Source: Antilocapra americana
Taxonomy: Eukaryota > Chordata > Mammalia > Artiodactyla > Antilocapridae
Assembly: GCA_007570785.1 (NCBI GenBank)
Contig: ML662442.1
Coordinates: forward strand, 29,030,031 to 29,094,030
Direction of reading: 5' to 3'
DNA: 64,000 bases
In this document: positions 35,198-46,552 of the stretch, in pieces
How positions within the stretch are numbered: the first letter of the stretch is position 1
How the letters are laid out: every line of letters begins with the position of its first letter
The notes under the pieces: model-generated
The model's input: the letters and a program-made list of their open reading frames with translations, nothing else
What the model was told of the DNA's origin: nothing
Databases searched by the model: none
Made by a program: the position numbers and the translations under genes

Positions 35198-35740
35198 AAA
35201 AGTATTAAATAAATGTAGCCTTTAATAGATTAGACAGCCATATTGTCATTATAAAAAAAATAGAAATGAAGTATATAATTTCTAAACAGGTAGATGAAAA
35301 AACAAATGAGAAAATTAAGGAAAAAAGAAATAAAAGGGATAACAAGCTGAAAGCCCATAATAAGACAGTTCTGTATATATAATTGTATCAGGAGTTATAT
35401 TTAAACGTTAAATTACTGAATGCGCCACTTAGATGGCTCCATTTAGATAGTTTCAGAACAGATTTTTAAAAAACAAAAGCTAAATGTTTTCAGAAACACA
35501 TTTAAGTGTGTTAAGAAAATTATACATTGTAGAGAGACACATTGGAGACTGCCTCTTCCAGGAATATAGAGGAGACTAACTTTTCCCTGCTCCTCCCACT
35601 AAGTAATAATCAGAACTTGTATAAACAGAAATATAAGACAACCTTCACAGGTAGAGAGAAGAAGTCAGATCAGCTCAGAGCACTGAGATGCAAGAAACAA
35701 CACAATGGCACATTCTTAGGTTTTTTTCTTTTGCTTCATG

Positions 35741-35850
35741 GATCCCTGGATCGGGAAGATCCCCTGGAGAAGGAAATGGCAACTCACTCCAGTATTCTTG
35801 CCTGGAGTCAAGAAATACTCCAGGCAGAAAGTCAGACGAGATTGAGCAAT
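35741..35850 (+). mobile_element. Bov-tA fragment
   Basis: Plus-oriented body: CCCTGGATCGGGAAGATCCC, then GGAAATGGCAACTCACTCCA and CAGACGAGATTGAGCAATTA. The tRNA head is missing. Confidence 0.85.
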
Positions 35851-36860
35851 TAACATTTTCACCCACACTTTACAGATCTCAGATTTGTTGCTGAGGTAGT
35901 CAGCAACGCAGAAACACCAATGAGGAAAAGCAAAAAAGCACCTGCAAAACTCTGCTCTCTGTAGCCAAAGGACCAAAAATAACGTCTAGCAGTAAAGAAA
36001 ACTTTCAGACAAATACCACAGTAAAAACTGGGGCCCCACACATGGCAGCAAAAGTGGAATAGAGAACCCAGATTTGCACGCATAGCAGGCTATAGTGAGG
36101 TGCTTCAATCTCCCCATCCTCAAATCTGGTGTCAGAGGGGACCAAATAGGGGACTGGAACTTTGTCCCAGCTGGATGGAAAGGAGCTCAACACTCTGTAA
36201 TATCAAAGTGGATCACATGAAGGGTATGGACTTTTAGCCCACTGTGTAGCAATCAAATGTCAAGAAGGCTTACAGGGAAGTCAAGATTTTCATCACTGCC
36301 CATTGACCTGAAGTGGGAACAGTAAGAAGGCACTCTAATCCCCCAGCCAATGAAGTATCTGTGTAGTGGGAAGTTAGAACTCCACCCTGAATGCAGCTGC
36401 CTCACACTCTGCCACCATTTCCCCTTCCAGAGGCGTGTGAGAAAAAAAAAAAAACTGCAAAAACAGAAGGTTTAAATAATGCCTCCTGATCGAATACTCA
36501 AAATTTACAGATCTCAGTTAAAAATCACTCACCATACCTAAAATCAGGAAGATCTTAAACCAACTCATCCAAAACTGTCAGAATACAGAAAGGTTGAATG
36601 TTATAATAGAAGAGAAAGCAGGGGGAGCAGTATAGGAGAAGCACCAGGCAAGAACCAACAGAAAGAAAGCTGGTTTCTCATTTGGCAGTATAAACTACAA
36701 ACACAAAATAAACTTTAAGACAAGGAGCTCTACATGAGATAAAGTGGGTCACTTCATCAAAGGTTTCAACAGATCAGGAAGACAAAATTTTAAAGTATTA
36801 ATAATACAGCCTCAAAACATACAAACATCATTAGAACTGTTGGAAGAAATGGAAAACAGG

Positions 36861-37552
36861 GGTCTCTTCATTACCACAGCCTAGTCTTCTTCTAACTGAA
36901 ATTGCTGCACAGCAGATTTTTAATTCAGCAAGAAGCCTTGTTTAGTTCTAGAGAAAATGAGGTATCAAGTACAGAAGAAGCTTTTTCAAAAAGAAATATG
37001 GTATAGTGTCACACCAGCCACACGTGTATCTCATCTACTCCCCTGGCGTTCCATTCCTAGGAGGTGTTTTGAGGTGTCAAAGTGATGGCAACACTTCTCC
37101 TATGGATGCAAGGGTGGGTGGATTACAAATGAGAAGCAACAGCATATGGAAGTCAGCTGTGCCCGATGCTTATTGCAGATTTCACTGCTACAAAGTCTGA
37201 GACTTCAGAGAAAGTCAAAAAAAAAGCATTAGACATTTCCACAAATATGAATAACATCTGTTAAGATTATGGCATTTTCTACAGCAAACACAACAGTAAT
37301 GATTATCGAATGTTCCCATTAGAATATTCCATGAGTCATTCCCTCAGAAGTAAACAAACATCCAAGATTAATCTAAAGTAGATTGCTTATTACTGGTTCT
37401 TGGCATTCTGCTTTCCTAGGGGTACCAGACTCTCCTGTGAACACCAATAAAAGTATCCTAGGGAGCATCATAACTTTCTCTTTCCCTGGGAGAAGTTCAA
37501 AAGACAGTGTTAGAGAAAGGAAGGAAAGGTTCTCTTGACCAGCCTCTTGCTG
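36861..37552. other. No gene or recognised repeat
   Basis: Unique DNA. The 64-codon frame near 37006 has no recognisable domain. Confidence 0.45.
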
Positions 37553-37737
37553 GTGTTGTTCAGTCGCTAAGTCATGCCCAGCTCTTTGCAACCCCATGGA
37601 CTGCAGCACGCTAGGCACCTCTGTCCTCCACTATCTCCCAGACTTTGCTCAAATTCACGTCCACGGAGTCGGTGATGCCATCCCACCACCCCATCTTTGC
37701 CGCCCCCTTCTTTTTGCCTTCATTCTTTCCTAGCGCA
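37553..37737 (-). mobile_element. BovB 3' end, AAC-type tail
   Basis: Minus-oriented: TGTTGTTCAGTCGCTAAGTC, then CACGGAGTCGGTGATGCCAT. Truncated at about 37737. Confidence 0.88.
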
Positions 37738-39339
37738 AGGTGAGCCAGTGGTCTCCCATTACTTGTTCTTAAACAGTCTTAGAGACAAAAGCTGCATAGA
37801 ACAGTCCTTCAACTACCGAGGAGTGCATTAAAAGACAGTACCTCTAGAAAGGACGTCAGAAGAAAACAGACTTTTGTCTCTGTTCCCGTGGCCCTCCTTG
37901 AGAATGTAGCTTTCATAGCACAGCATGAATGGACAGAACTGCGTGCTGCAGCTTTCAAATGTACCACCGACAGGGGGCACCAGAGGAGAAGTCAGGACCC
38001 TAAATGAACCTCTCAGGGCTAAATGTATTTTTCAAGGGCAGTCTTCCGCAGTCTACCTTTTCCCAACCACCAGGACTGCAATTCTTCAAGGAAATTTGTG
38101 AAATAACAGGTTACAAGTGAAGAAAGGGACAGGGGGAGGGTCTACCTTGGCAGGCAAAGTTGAAACCAAGCCTGCTAGATGTATTTCTCTCTCTCCTAGC
38201 ATCAGTACTAGGAAACCCCAGGAGAAACAGCTATATTGTTAGAGGATTTGAAGTCTAAATGTATCGATCGTGTGGATTGTACATAGTCTTCTTAACCGGA
38301 AGACCTTTTATCCCAGCCTATAATCTAAAAGACCTGAAACTTCAGTGCTGGCACTGCTGGAAGCTTTTCCATTGAACCACATGCTTTAAAAAAAAAAAAA
38401 AAAGGCTACATTTTAGTTTTCATCTCTTCGGCAGAGCAAATTATCCCATCAGCCTGTGGAGAAGGGGGAGGTTATTGTTCATGAAACTATGAAAGAACAT
38501 AACACCATAATGCAAATGAGAAGCTTGAAGTCTCTTTCACCCATTAAAGCTATCCTGGCAAATACTCATTCTCAGAGAAAAGGGGGGGAAATGCACTGTA
38601 GCCTTTATATAGAAAGTTTATAGAAGAATATTGGGACTGTATTTAAGGGAAACAAGAAATAACTATTCAACTGCACACCTCCCTCCATCATTTCAAGGCC
38701 ACTTTTTAAGGAGGTTTTGTTGTTATGAAATAGAACGAATGTTTTCTGCCTGTCTGACCCAGAGAAGCATGTTAGTCCACAATTCTATAGCTTCTGCCCA
38801 AACGTACTGACTGAATGCTATAAAAAAACTGCTACAAGACGTTAGCTATCCACTATGCAGACAAACTTACATCTCCTACCCTGGTATGTTCTCACTCAGC
38901 ATTTACTTCGGCAATAGAGGCCTCCTTTCTGTAAAGGGGGAACTGGGGAGCCAGCTAAAAGCCAAGTGCCAGGAAAGAGAGTAGAGGAAAATTCATTCTA
39001 GTTTCCAGGGTAACCCTTGGGTATTCTCCCTGTTTTTCCAAGACAATGAGCAATGTCTTTGATTTTAGATCATCTACATCCTGGGGTAGGTCTTGCCATT
39101 CTGTTTCATGCTCTGTGGAGAATAATCAATGCAAGTCACAAGGTATAAGTACATGAAGGGAGAGTCTTCACCTTTGAAGACCAGCTGTACTTTAAAGAGC
39201 TTTGTGGCTTGGGCTCATTAAGGAACAGCCAGGAGCTTACAGAAGCCCAGATGGAATGCTTGTGTTATTGCAGGACAAAAGAGAAAGTCACACAAGACCC
39301 CCAAGAGTTACAGCAGACCAGAAATAATGGATTGTTGGA
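37738..39339. other. Repeat-free unique DNA, no gene
   Basis: About 1.6 kb without a recognisable transposon, apart from a 20-base A run near 38385. It contains a CTCF-like motif at 37967-37981. No coding frame is supported. Confidence 0.5.
37967..37981 (+). promoter_or_regulatory. CTCF-like motif
   Basis: CCGACAGGGGGCACC matches the core CTCF consensus (CCASYAGRKGGCRSY) at 13 of 15 positions, including all of the CAGGGGGC block. It lies outside any repeat that I recognise. This is a motif match only, and occupancy is unknown. Confidence 0.4.
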
Positions 39340-39572
39340 ATGCTTTCCAGGCTTCCCAGGTGGTGCTAGTGGTAAAGAACCTGTCTGCCAATGCAGGTGA
39401 CGTCAGAGACGAGGGTTCAATACCTGGGTCGGGAAAATCCCCTGACAGAGGGCACAGCAACCCACTCCAGTATTCTCACCTGGAGAATGCCATGGACAGA
39501 GGAGAGATACGGTCCACAGGGCTGCACAGAGTTGGACTCAACTGAAGCGACTTAGCACAGCACAGGATGCTT
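39340..39572 (+). mobile_element. Bov-tA SINE
   Basis: Plus-oriented full copy, 39351-39566: GGTGGTGCTAGTGGTAAAGA, then CCCACTCCAGTATTCTCACC, ending GCGACTTAGCACAGCACAGG. A 6-bp ATGCTT at each side is a possible duplication. Confidence 0.9.
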
Positions 39573-39815
39573 CCAAGGCCCACTCTAAATAAGCACCTCT
39601 CTGAGGTCTTCCCCTACTTCCTAGGTATCTTCCTCTACTGCAGTGTTGTTCACCATATTCCCTAAAGCCCAGTAATATAAAACTATGCTTCTAGATGTCT
39701 ATTCCCCTCCATGGGCAGTGTACTCACAAAAGGCAAACACTTGATTCCTTTGTGTATATTCCCCAAGCGTTTAGAACAGATTCTAGTACTCAGTAAATGT
39801 CTGGTGAATGGCTTA
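39573..39815 (+). mobile_element. L2 LINE 3' end
   Basis: CATGGGCAGTGTACTCACAA, then TTAGAACAGATTCTAGTACT and CAGTAAATGTCTGGTGAATG: the L2 3' terminus in decayed form. Confidence 0.75.
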
Positions 39816-40252
39816 GAGGTATTTCCTTGGGAATTCTTAACCTGAAGGAACTAAAACATCTATTCTTGCTCCCAGGTCACTTGATAAGACTAACAAATGA
39901 TCATAAACATATGCTAATTAGATCTAGTATAAACACAGTTTTCAACCTCAGGACCTATGGATACCCAGCAGTTCTATCACTTTTTCCACTCCCTACCTAT
40001 CTCCAACTCTCATGCAACTATTTTAAAGGTTTAATCTTTTAATCTTCTAATCCTCCTAAAATTGGTTTCAAAATCTGACTGCAAACACACAGCATAATAC
40101 CCTACTAAAACATGGAGACCTTCACATACACATTTCTTCCATTTCTTTTTTCTTTACCTCCTTGGCTTTCTTATTTAACTATTTACTCATCCTTTCCTCT
40201 TTTTTCTTTCCATTCTCAGAGGAAAGGGTGATATTCCATTTAATATGAACCA
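39816..40252. other. No gene or recognised repeat
   Basis: Pyrimidine-rich unique DNA. Confidence 0.5.
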
Positions 40253-40344
40253 CCTATGAAAGGGAAGGACAGGGAAGCCTGGCGTGCTGCCGTCCATGGG
40301 GTCCACAGGACTGAGCAACTGAACTGAACTGAACCTATGAAAGG
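40253..40344 (+). mobile_element. 68-bp BovB 3' end with 12-bp target duplication
   Basis: The last 68 bases of BovB (40265-40332) including an ACTGA-type tail. They are flanked by the perfect repeat ACCTATGAAAGG at 40253-40264 and 40333-40344. It is an insertion truncated almost to the tail. Confidence 0.93.
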
Positions 40345-40439
40345 ATCCTCTCCTTTTCAATATCCTCCAAGGTTGTTTTCCATCAGTTAATCAGCTCATC
40401 CTTATACTGTAATCTGTCTCAACCGAGGGACTGAAAGAC

Positions 40440-40625
40440 AACAGATCTGTGTCATCAGTTGCAAGCTATGTAACCATGGACCAGCTCTCTCACCTCAGTT
40501 TCCTCATCTGCAAAATGGGAGTAGCAATCCATGTCTCATAAGAGCTTGGAGGAGGATTAAATGAGATACTTCACATGAAGCACTTGGCCCAATGTTTGAT
40601 ACACATGCTCACTCAATAAATATAT
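40440..40625 (+). mobile_element. MIR SINE, well preserved
   Basis: TATGTAACCATGGACCAGC, then CTCAGTTTCCTCATCTGCAA, GAGGATTAAATGAGATACTT and GCTCACTCAATAAATATA. Confidence 0.88.
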
Positions 40626-40639
40626 ATTCCTTTACTTTT

Positions 40640-40870
40640 TTTTCCCCATCCAAAATAGAATCAGTTCTAAGGACTTTGCTTCCCAGACTTAATGACAACA
40701 TTTTTCTTCCTTCCCTTCCTTCCAGACCCTGAATTCTGTGCCCACAAGTTCCTCTCTTCTCAGTTGTTCCTCGGCCCACTGCAATCTGGCTTTTCCTCCA
40801 TCACTTCACTGAAACATCTCTCACACATGAGACTCTTAAGTGCTCTGTTTCACTGATTTAAATATTTTCT
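40640..40870 (+). mobile_element. L2 LINE fragment (RT region)
   Basis: CCCACTGCAATCTGGCTTTT, then TCCATCACTTCACTGAAACA: landmarks just upstream of the L2 RT core. Decayed. Confidence 0.55.
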
Positions 40871-41207
40871 GAAAAAGCCAAGGAATGAATCATGGAATAA
40901 AAGACAGGATGAATGCATGAATAAATAATATTCTCCCTAGTTGATCTTAGCTACTTTTCATGGCCTCAACTTTTACCCATATTTCATGATTTCCAAAAGT
41001 ACCTCCTGAATTCTCTCTCTCCTAAACTCAACCACTTATTTCTTCAAGGGCTTTCTAATACTCTGTACCTAAATATACCACAATAGTTAGACCACAATAA
41101 AGATTGAGGCATAATCCACCTGGTTCCCCAAGTTGGAAATTCTAGCACAGCCAGGCCCAGGGAAAATCATCTCTTCCCTACACATCAGAGCTAGTCAGGC
41201 ACCAACC
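40871..41207. other. No gene or recognised repeat
   Basis: AT/pyrimidine-rich DNA. Confidence 0.5.
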
Positions 41208-41407
41208 AGCGAAGTTGCTCAGCCATGTCCGACTCTTTGCAACTCTCAGGCTCCTCCATCCATGGAATTTTCCCAGCAAGAGTACTGGAGTGGGTTGCCA
41301 TTTCCTTCTCCAGGGGATCTTCCCAACCCAGGGATCAAACCCATTACAAACCTGTCTCCCGCATTACAGGCAGACGCTTTACTGTCCGACCCACCAGGGA
41401 AGCCCAG
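41208..41407 (-). mobile_element. Bov-tA SINE
   Basis: Minus-oriented: AGTTGCTCAGCCATGTCCGA, then GGGGATCTTCCCAACCCAGG, with an extra insert in the B-box region (ACCCATTACAAACC), ending CACCAGGGAAGCCC. Confidence 0.92.
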
Positions 41408-42369
41408 TCAGTCACTAAGTCGAGTCAATTCTATATTCAAAATATCTCTCAATATTGGTCAAATTTCTGGAGAATGGAAGGTTTTCTAAATGTTAATTAC
41501 ATATGCTAAGACTCAGCACCTGTAGGTCCAATCACACTTACTTAAATAATCCAAGTTCCTTTTCTCTTTACAACCTGTGTGTGTGGGCCTCTGATATCCC
41601 CAGTCTGCCACGGAAGAGCCTTACATGTACTCACAAACCATCTGTAACTTTTGTTCTCTCGGCATTAGCATCTCTTAGTAAGTGCAAGGTTTGCCCATGA
41701 TGCAACCCTTGGGGGATTCGTAACTGAGATTAATGGTGCCCAGTGCCACAAAATAAATGATGCCACCTAGAAGCTGTCTGACAAGGTTCCCTTTGTGACA
41801 CCAGGCAGTGTCATATTTTATGTACAAATGAAAAACACAGTTCTTCATACCACTCAGGCTGCACATCATCTCCTGGCCTGGAAGCAGAATTACTGGTACC
41901 CAGTTCTTACAGCGTCTCTCAGAAATCCATCCCATCATCTTTCTCACCCTTCATTTCCTAGAACTACCTCCCACTTCAAAGAGTCAAGGAGGAAACCAGT
42001 GGTGTTCAATTCTCCGTGCTGGACTAGTCAGTGAGTCAGCATCTCTGGCAAAGACAACGTTTTCATTTTTTGTCTAGCCATTTCTTTGAATAATAATATC
42101 ATCCCTAATAATTACACGCTATATAAATGAGGGGGCTCTACCCACAAGTTCCATGAACAGCCAAACTCAGAATCTTAGTTTTGGTTACCTAGGAGACCTT
42201 ACTACATTTACGTGAGACCTGGATACACTAAAAAGAAGGAACAGAAAAAAAATTTTTAATTCTGAAAATTATTAGCTCCTTTGCATTAAAAAAGAATTAA
42301 AGGAATTTATGTATGTGTGCATTAATATTTTAAATGTATAATAAATTCAAATTGATATGAAAAACATTA
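41408..42369. other. No gene or recognised repeat
   Basis: Unique DNA. Frames near 41675-42034 on both strands lack recognisable domains. Confidence 0.5.
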
Positions 42370-43560
42370 AAAACTGAAGGCATAAGTGGGTAGAGAATGT
42401 GAACAAATTATTTTAAAAGATGAAATGCAAATGTCTAAGTAAGATATGGGAAAATATTCAGACTCACTATCAATGAAAGAATTGCAATTTAAAACAGCAA
42501 TTATATAATGTTTTTTTCTATCAAATTACTAAGCATGAAAGCATCCAAGTGATCTTAGATGAAATAAACTTGTTCATATACTGCTTGTAGGAGTATAAAT
42601 TGGTACAACTATCCCAGAAAGCAATAAATAGCAAAATGTATCAAGAGCCTTTAATTGCTCATTTCCTTTTTACCCAGTAATTGTTCTTCTGTGAAAATAT
42701 CCCAAGGAGATAATCAGAAATGTAGACACATTCTGAAATCAAAAGAGTACTTATTTCAATGTGTTTTTAGTAAAAACCACAACAAACACATAACTAACAA
42801 GAAGGTCCACCATTAAGGAATTGACTAAATATGTCATGGTACCTCTACTAATAGGATATTATGATACATTATCAAGTCTCTGAGGTTTCCAATGACATGA
42901 GAAAGTAAATAGATTGTAATGTTTCCTTAAGAACAAAATTCAAAATCTGTATATGACATGAACTCAACTGTGGAAGAGGTCATAGGAAACTGAAAGGAAA
43001 TATGTTAAAATATAGAGAATGATTGATACAAAAGTGTGGAATTATAAATGACTGCCATAGAAGGCAATGGCATCCCACACCAGTACTCTTGCCTGGAAAA
43101 TCCCATGGACAGAGGAGCCTGGTAGGCTGCAGTCCATGGGGTTGCTAAAAGTCAGGCACGACTGAGAGACTTCACTTTCACTTTTCACTTTCAGGCACTG
43201 GAGAAGGAAATGGCAACCCACTCCAGTGTTCTTGCCTGGAGAAGCCCAGGGACGGGGGAGCCTGGTGGGCTGCCGTCTACGGGGTTGCACAGAGTCAGAG
43301 ACGACTGAGCGACTTAGCAGCAGCAGCGGCAGCCATAGAAAGAGGGATCTTTACCTTCTGCAACACTTCAAAATCTTCTACACAAGCAGAAAAGGACATA
43401 AATTCTTTTTACCTATAAACTTAGAAAAACAATCATGGTCAATGCTAGACACAACGTGGTGAGTCGGGCCCTCTCACTGACACCAGGAAGAAGCTTGAAA
43501 AAGATTTAGAGAAAATGTACTAAATTATTAATAGCAATTACTTCAGGGAGTTGGTATTAA
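42370..43560 (+). mobile_element. Ancient L1M-type LINE 3' end, interrupted
   Basis: Plus-oriented fossil: a GATGAAATGCAAATG-type stretch near 42420, GAGTATAAATTGGTACAACT near 42591, TATCCCAAGGAGATAATCAG near 42699 and GGAATTGACTAAATATG near 42819. It is split by BOV-A2 at 43063-43331. No coding capacity. Confidence 0.75.
43054..43340 (+). mobile_element. BOV-A2 SINE with target duplication
   Basis: Dimeric, plus-oriented, 43063-43331: two GGCAACCCACTCCAGT-like monomers separated by CTTTCACTTTTCACTTTCAG, ending ACTTAGCAGCAGCAGC. It is flanked by GCCATAGAA at 43054-43062 and 43332-43340. It carries many CpGs, so it is probably a fairly recent copy. Confidence 0.95.
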
Positions 43561-43941
43561 TTTACTTCCCAAATCCTTCATAGTTGTCATATGTATTAGT
43601 ATTCTAGGGCTGCCATAACAAAGTACCGAAAACTAGGTGGCTTAACACAACTGAAATTTGTCTCCCACTTCTGGAGGTTGGACGTCTAGGATCAAAGTGC
43701 CTTCAGAGTCTCATGCTTTCTGAAGCTTCTAGGGGAGAATCCTTTCTGCCTCTTCTAGTTCAGGTGTTTGTGGCAATCTCTGAAGTTCCCTAGCTTGTAG
43801 ATGCTTCACTCTAGGCACATGGCCATCCTCTCCCTCTGTCTTCACATCATCTTTCCTTTATGCATGACTGACTCTGTGCCCAAATGTCTCCTTTTTATAA
43901 GTCATGGTGGATTTGGGCCCACCCTAATGATCTCGTTTTAA

Positions 43942-43973
43942 TTTGATTACCTTGTTAATCAAAGGTAATCAAA
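43942..43973. repeat. 12-bp perfect inverted repeat at a SINE tail
   Basis: TTTGATTACCTT (43942-43953) and AAGGTAATCAAA (43962-43973) with an 8-base loop. The right arm also belongs to a direct repeat TAATCAAAGG at 43957-43966 and 43967-43976. Confidence 0.9.
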
Positions 43974-44183
43974 GGTGTTAGTCATGCAGTCATGTCCGAT
44001 TCTTTGCAACACCATGGACTATACCCTACCAGGCTCCTCTATCCATGGGATTCTCCAGACAAGAATACCAGAGTGGGTTGCCATTCCCTTCCCCAGGGGA
44101 TCTCCCTGACCCAGGGATCAAACCCAGATCTCCTGCATTACAAGCAGATTATTTACTGTCTGAGCCACCAGGGAAGCCCCTTG
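43950..44183 (-). mobile_element. Bov-tA SINE inside the LTR
   Basis: Minus-oriented: CAGTCATGTCCGATTCTTTG, then CCCTGACCCAGGGATCAAAC, ending CACCAGGGAAGCCCC. A 5-bp CCTTG at 43950-43954 and 44179-44183 may be the target duplication. If so, the tail includes the odd TAATCAAAGG repeats. Confidence 0.9.
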
Positions 44184-44384
44184 GCATAAACCCTATTTCC
44201 CAATAAAGTCACCTTCTGTGGTATTGGGGATTAGGATATCAATTGTGAGGGGACAAAATTCAATCTATAATACTGTACTTAACAGATTTGTTCAATAAAC
44301 ATATATTATGTTGATAATCAGGAGAAATTATAAAAGAAATGAACTTGCTCCAACCCAAAACAGCTTTCAAATCCATTCTCTCAT

Positions 44385-44520
44385 CTCTGTTCCTACTATA
44401 TTTTCTACTGCCCTGGTCCCCATCATCCTGTCATCTCTTCCAGGGCTCCTACATTTATAATCTTACTGGTCTCCTTTGCTTCTAGTTTTCCTTCTTTCCA
44501 TCCACTTCCTCATTGTTGCA
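44385..44520 (+). mobile_element. L2 LINE fragment (RT C-terminal region)
   Basis: CTGCCCTGGTCCCCATCATC, then CTTACTGGTCTCCTTTGCTT matches the L2 region downstream of that seen at 25.2 kb. Confidence 0.55.
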
Positions 44521-45339
44521 AGATTTTCCTGATTCTGTCACTTGCCAGCTTAATGACTCACATATCCATAGGTTCAGAGGGTTAAACCCCAACTCGTTAA
44601 ACATAAGTTGACAAATTAACCCTGTCCTCCTTCTTTAATCATGTCTGTCCCAACTTTCTATATATAACTCTCTGTTTTCCCAACCCAAGCAGTTGATAAA
44701 GGAGACTTGCTGCTCTGCACAGTTTCACAAATGTGCCAATTTCACATCTTGTTTCTTAGACTCCCCACTCCTTTGACCTCATTTATTAATTTGTCCAAGA
44801 AATACATTATATACTGGGCACTCATCAGCCAGGCATTGTAGAAATTTGCCATTTAAAAATTAAACAACACCCTCCAATTTTTAGGAGCTCAATTTAGTAG
44901 CACTCATCAGACATATGTAAATAGTATGTTCTAAATATGGTTTAAGAACTGTTATGAAATCACTTAAAGGGCAGAAAAGTGGAAGGAGTCAATTCTACTA
45001 AAACTAGGGAGAGATTTTATAGCACAGGTTCAGCAGATCCTTAAAAACGTAAGTGGCTGTTCCAGGGTGCTGCCCCTTCTTGCTTCCCTTGACTACCTGA
45101 TAAAATTCTATTTACTCTCCAAAGGCCAATATTCTCAGACACCAGCAAACCATTCACTTGTTATTCCATGATCAATGAATCATTCAAAGCATGCTGCTGT
45201 TTGCACTGCATTGCCTTTGCTATGAGGGTAAAGCAGATGTCTGCTCTCCTATTGCCCCACCTCATGCTACATTGTCACATGCAAAGTAACTTTCAGGCTA
45301 CTGTCTTACCCAAGGGTCCCTGTTATTTATAATAGGCTT
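44521..45339. other. No gene; faint old repeat-like stretch
   Basis: About 44800-45020 resembles a decayed ancient repeat that I cannot name. No coding frame. Confidence 0.45.
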
Positions 45340-45500
45340 TATAAAACTTGTCAAAGGCTTTTTCTCACATTACCTTATTTGGACTGCATAGACAAGTTGA
45401 GTGTATGTGATTATTCCCATTCTACAGATAGGTAAATCACACAGATGGTGAAATCCCCTGCCCCTAGTTCCACCACGGGAGAGTTAAGTGCGTGGGCAAC
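45340..45500 (-). mobile_element. MIR SINE fragment
   Basis: Minus-oriented: CACATTACCTTATTTGGACT, then TTATTCCCATTCTACAGATA. Confidence 0.65.
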
Positions 45501-46394
45501 AATGGAGACAGATGGCCTCCTTTCAGAGGACACATTCTCCTGTGACATTGCTCTTCCCAATAGCAGGTGCAACATGCCATCCCTTGGCCATCTTTCTCAA
45601 GCTATGCTTTAGCTTCTAGATTCTCTTTTATTCACAATATATGTGGTACAGATTTCTGTACAGGATGTAAATAAATGACTTCACACCTCTGTGTGAAAGC
45701 ACTACATTTGTGTAATAAATATTATGTAGTAAGGAAGGTTCAACAGAAAACATCAAGATGATCCCAAACCTCACAGAGCCTCATCCATGGTCACTATTAG
45801 CTCTTCACCTGATTGCCTTCTATGGGCTGTTGTTGATGTCTGGGGATAATCACTGATTTAGTTATCCTAGTACTCTTAAGCTATATGACCTTTCCAATAC
45901 AAGTTTTTTGTCTCCATCAATATTTATTGCATTTTTTTTTTACTGCAGCTATTTTCCATTAGGAAACACAAACAGAAATAAATATTGATCTCATTCTCTA
46001 GGAATACTATTTTCTCTGCACTATCACTCCTTTAATAAGTGAATTTTAGTAAATCCAATATAATCTGCTATTTCCTAAGACCTCAGTGATAAACTCAGTC
46101 CTTGAAAAATGCATAAATTTTAAAAGTGAGCCAGTGTACTTCTCAGGGCTGTGTTTACAGTGTGAAACCTCACTTCATGCATCCCAACCATGCCTTTCCA
46201 ACTTGCTAAAAAAAGATACTCACCTCTCCCTTTCTGAAAGAGACAGACCCTCTGAATTAGTTTTCCATGAGTTGTTTCCCTAGTGAGACTAAGGCCAAAT
46301 AAGCCATCTGGGGCAGGAACAAAGCATATCTTTTCCCCCCTGTATTCCAGGACATTTTCCACCTTAAAATCTACCAAAATTGTGTCACATCTGA

Positions 46395-46552
46395 ATATCT
46401 CGCCAGGGTCCCAGGTCGGAAGTGACAGAGCACACCTGTGCAGAGCTCTGACCGACACCTACGGAAGGGCCAGGGCAGCTCTTGCAAGCTGGGCCTGTGA
46501 ACAGCGCGTGGCCGGGCTGAGCGCAGAGTGAGTGCTAACACACCAGGTGAGC
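46395..46552. promoter_or_regulatory. CpG-rich patch with splice-donor-like ends
   Basis: Nine CpGs in about 160 bp within AT-rich, CpG-poor surroundings, including GCGCGTGGCCGG. On the plus strand it is followed by CAGGTGAGCC at 46545-46554, a strong splice-donor match, with another GTGAGT at 46528-46533. It could be a small promoter or first exon of a non-coding transcript, an enhancer, or chance. Confidence 0.3.

Larger units (their letters stand above)
30380..36860 (+). mobile_element. Ancient L1/HAL1-like LINE, split by six insertions
   Basis: Segments 30380-30705, 31413-31821, 32083-32576, 33495-33881, 35198-35470 and 36480-36860 read in order as parts of one plus-oriented old L1-type element. 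Landmarks are TAACATGGCAGGCTAAG near 30388, CCTAGCAAAAATATCTATCA across the 32.58/33.50 kb break, and ORF2-like AGAACCAACAGAAAGAAAGC near 36652 followed by a GATAAAGTGGGTCACTTCAT segment. Block 35520-36480 is probably 5'-region L1 sequence but is less certain. It is fully decayed, with no open frame. Confidence 0.6.
43592..44271. mobile_element. Ancient LTR-like repeat (MaLR-like), interrupted
   Basis: Begins TGTATTAGTATTCTAGGGCT and contains CACAACTGAAATTTGTCTCC and GGGCCCACCCTAATGATCTC. It continues after the SINE with AACCCTATTTCCCAATAAAG and ends near CAATCTATAATA. Solo-LTR-sized once the SINE is removed. It contains no viral gene. Confidence 0.7.

Noticed and set aside
38420..38440. CTTCGGCAG word recalling U6 snRNA
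   Set aside because: Only about nine bases match and nothing on either side fits U6.
43592..44271. Endogenous retrovirus with genes
   Set aside because: This element and those at 19426 and 52594 are solo-LTR-sized relics. I saw no gag, pol or env sequence beside them.
46120..46458. 112-codon minus-strand open frame in the CpG-rich block
   Set aside because: Higher GC lengthens random frames. No domain is recognisable, and it overlaps a 82-codon plus-strand frame of equal quality.
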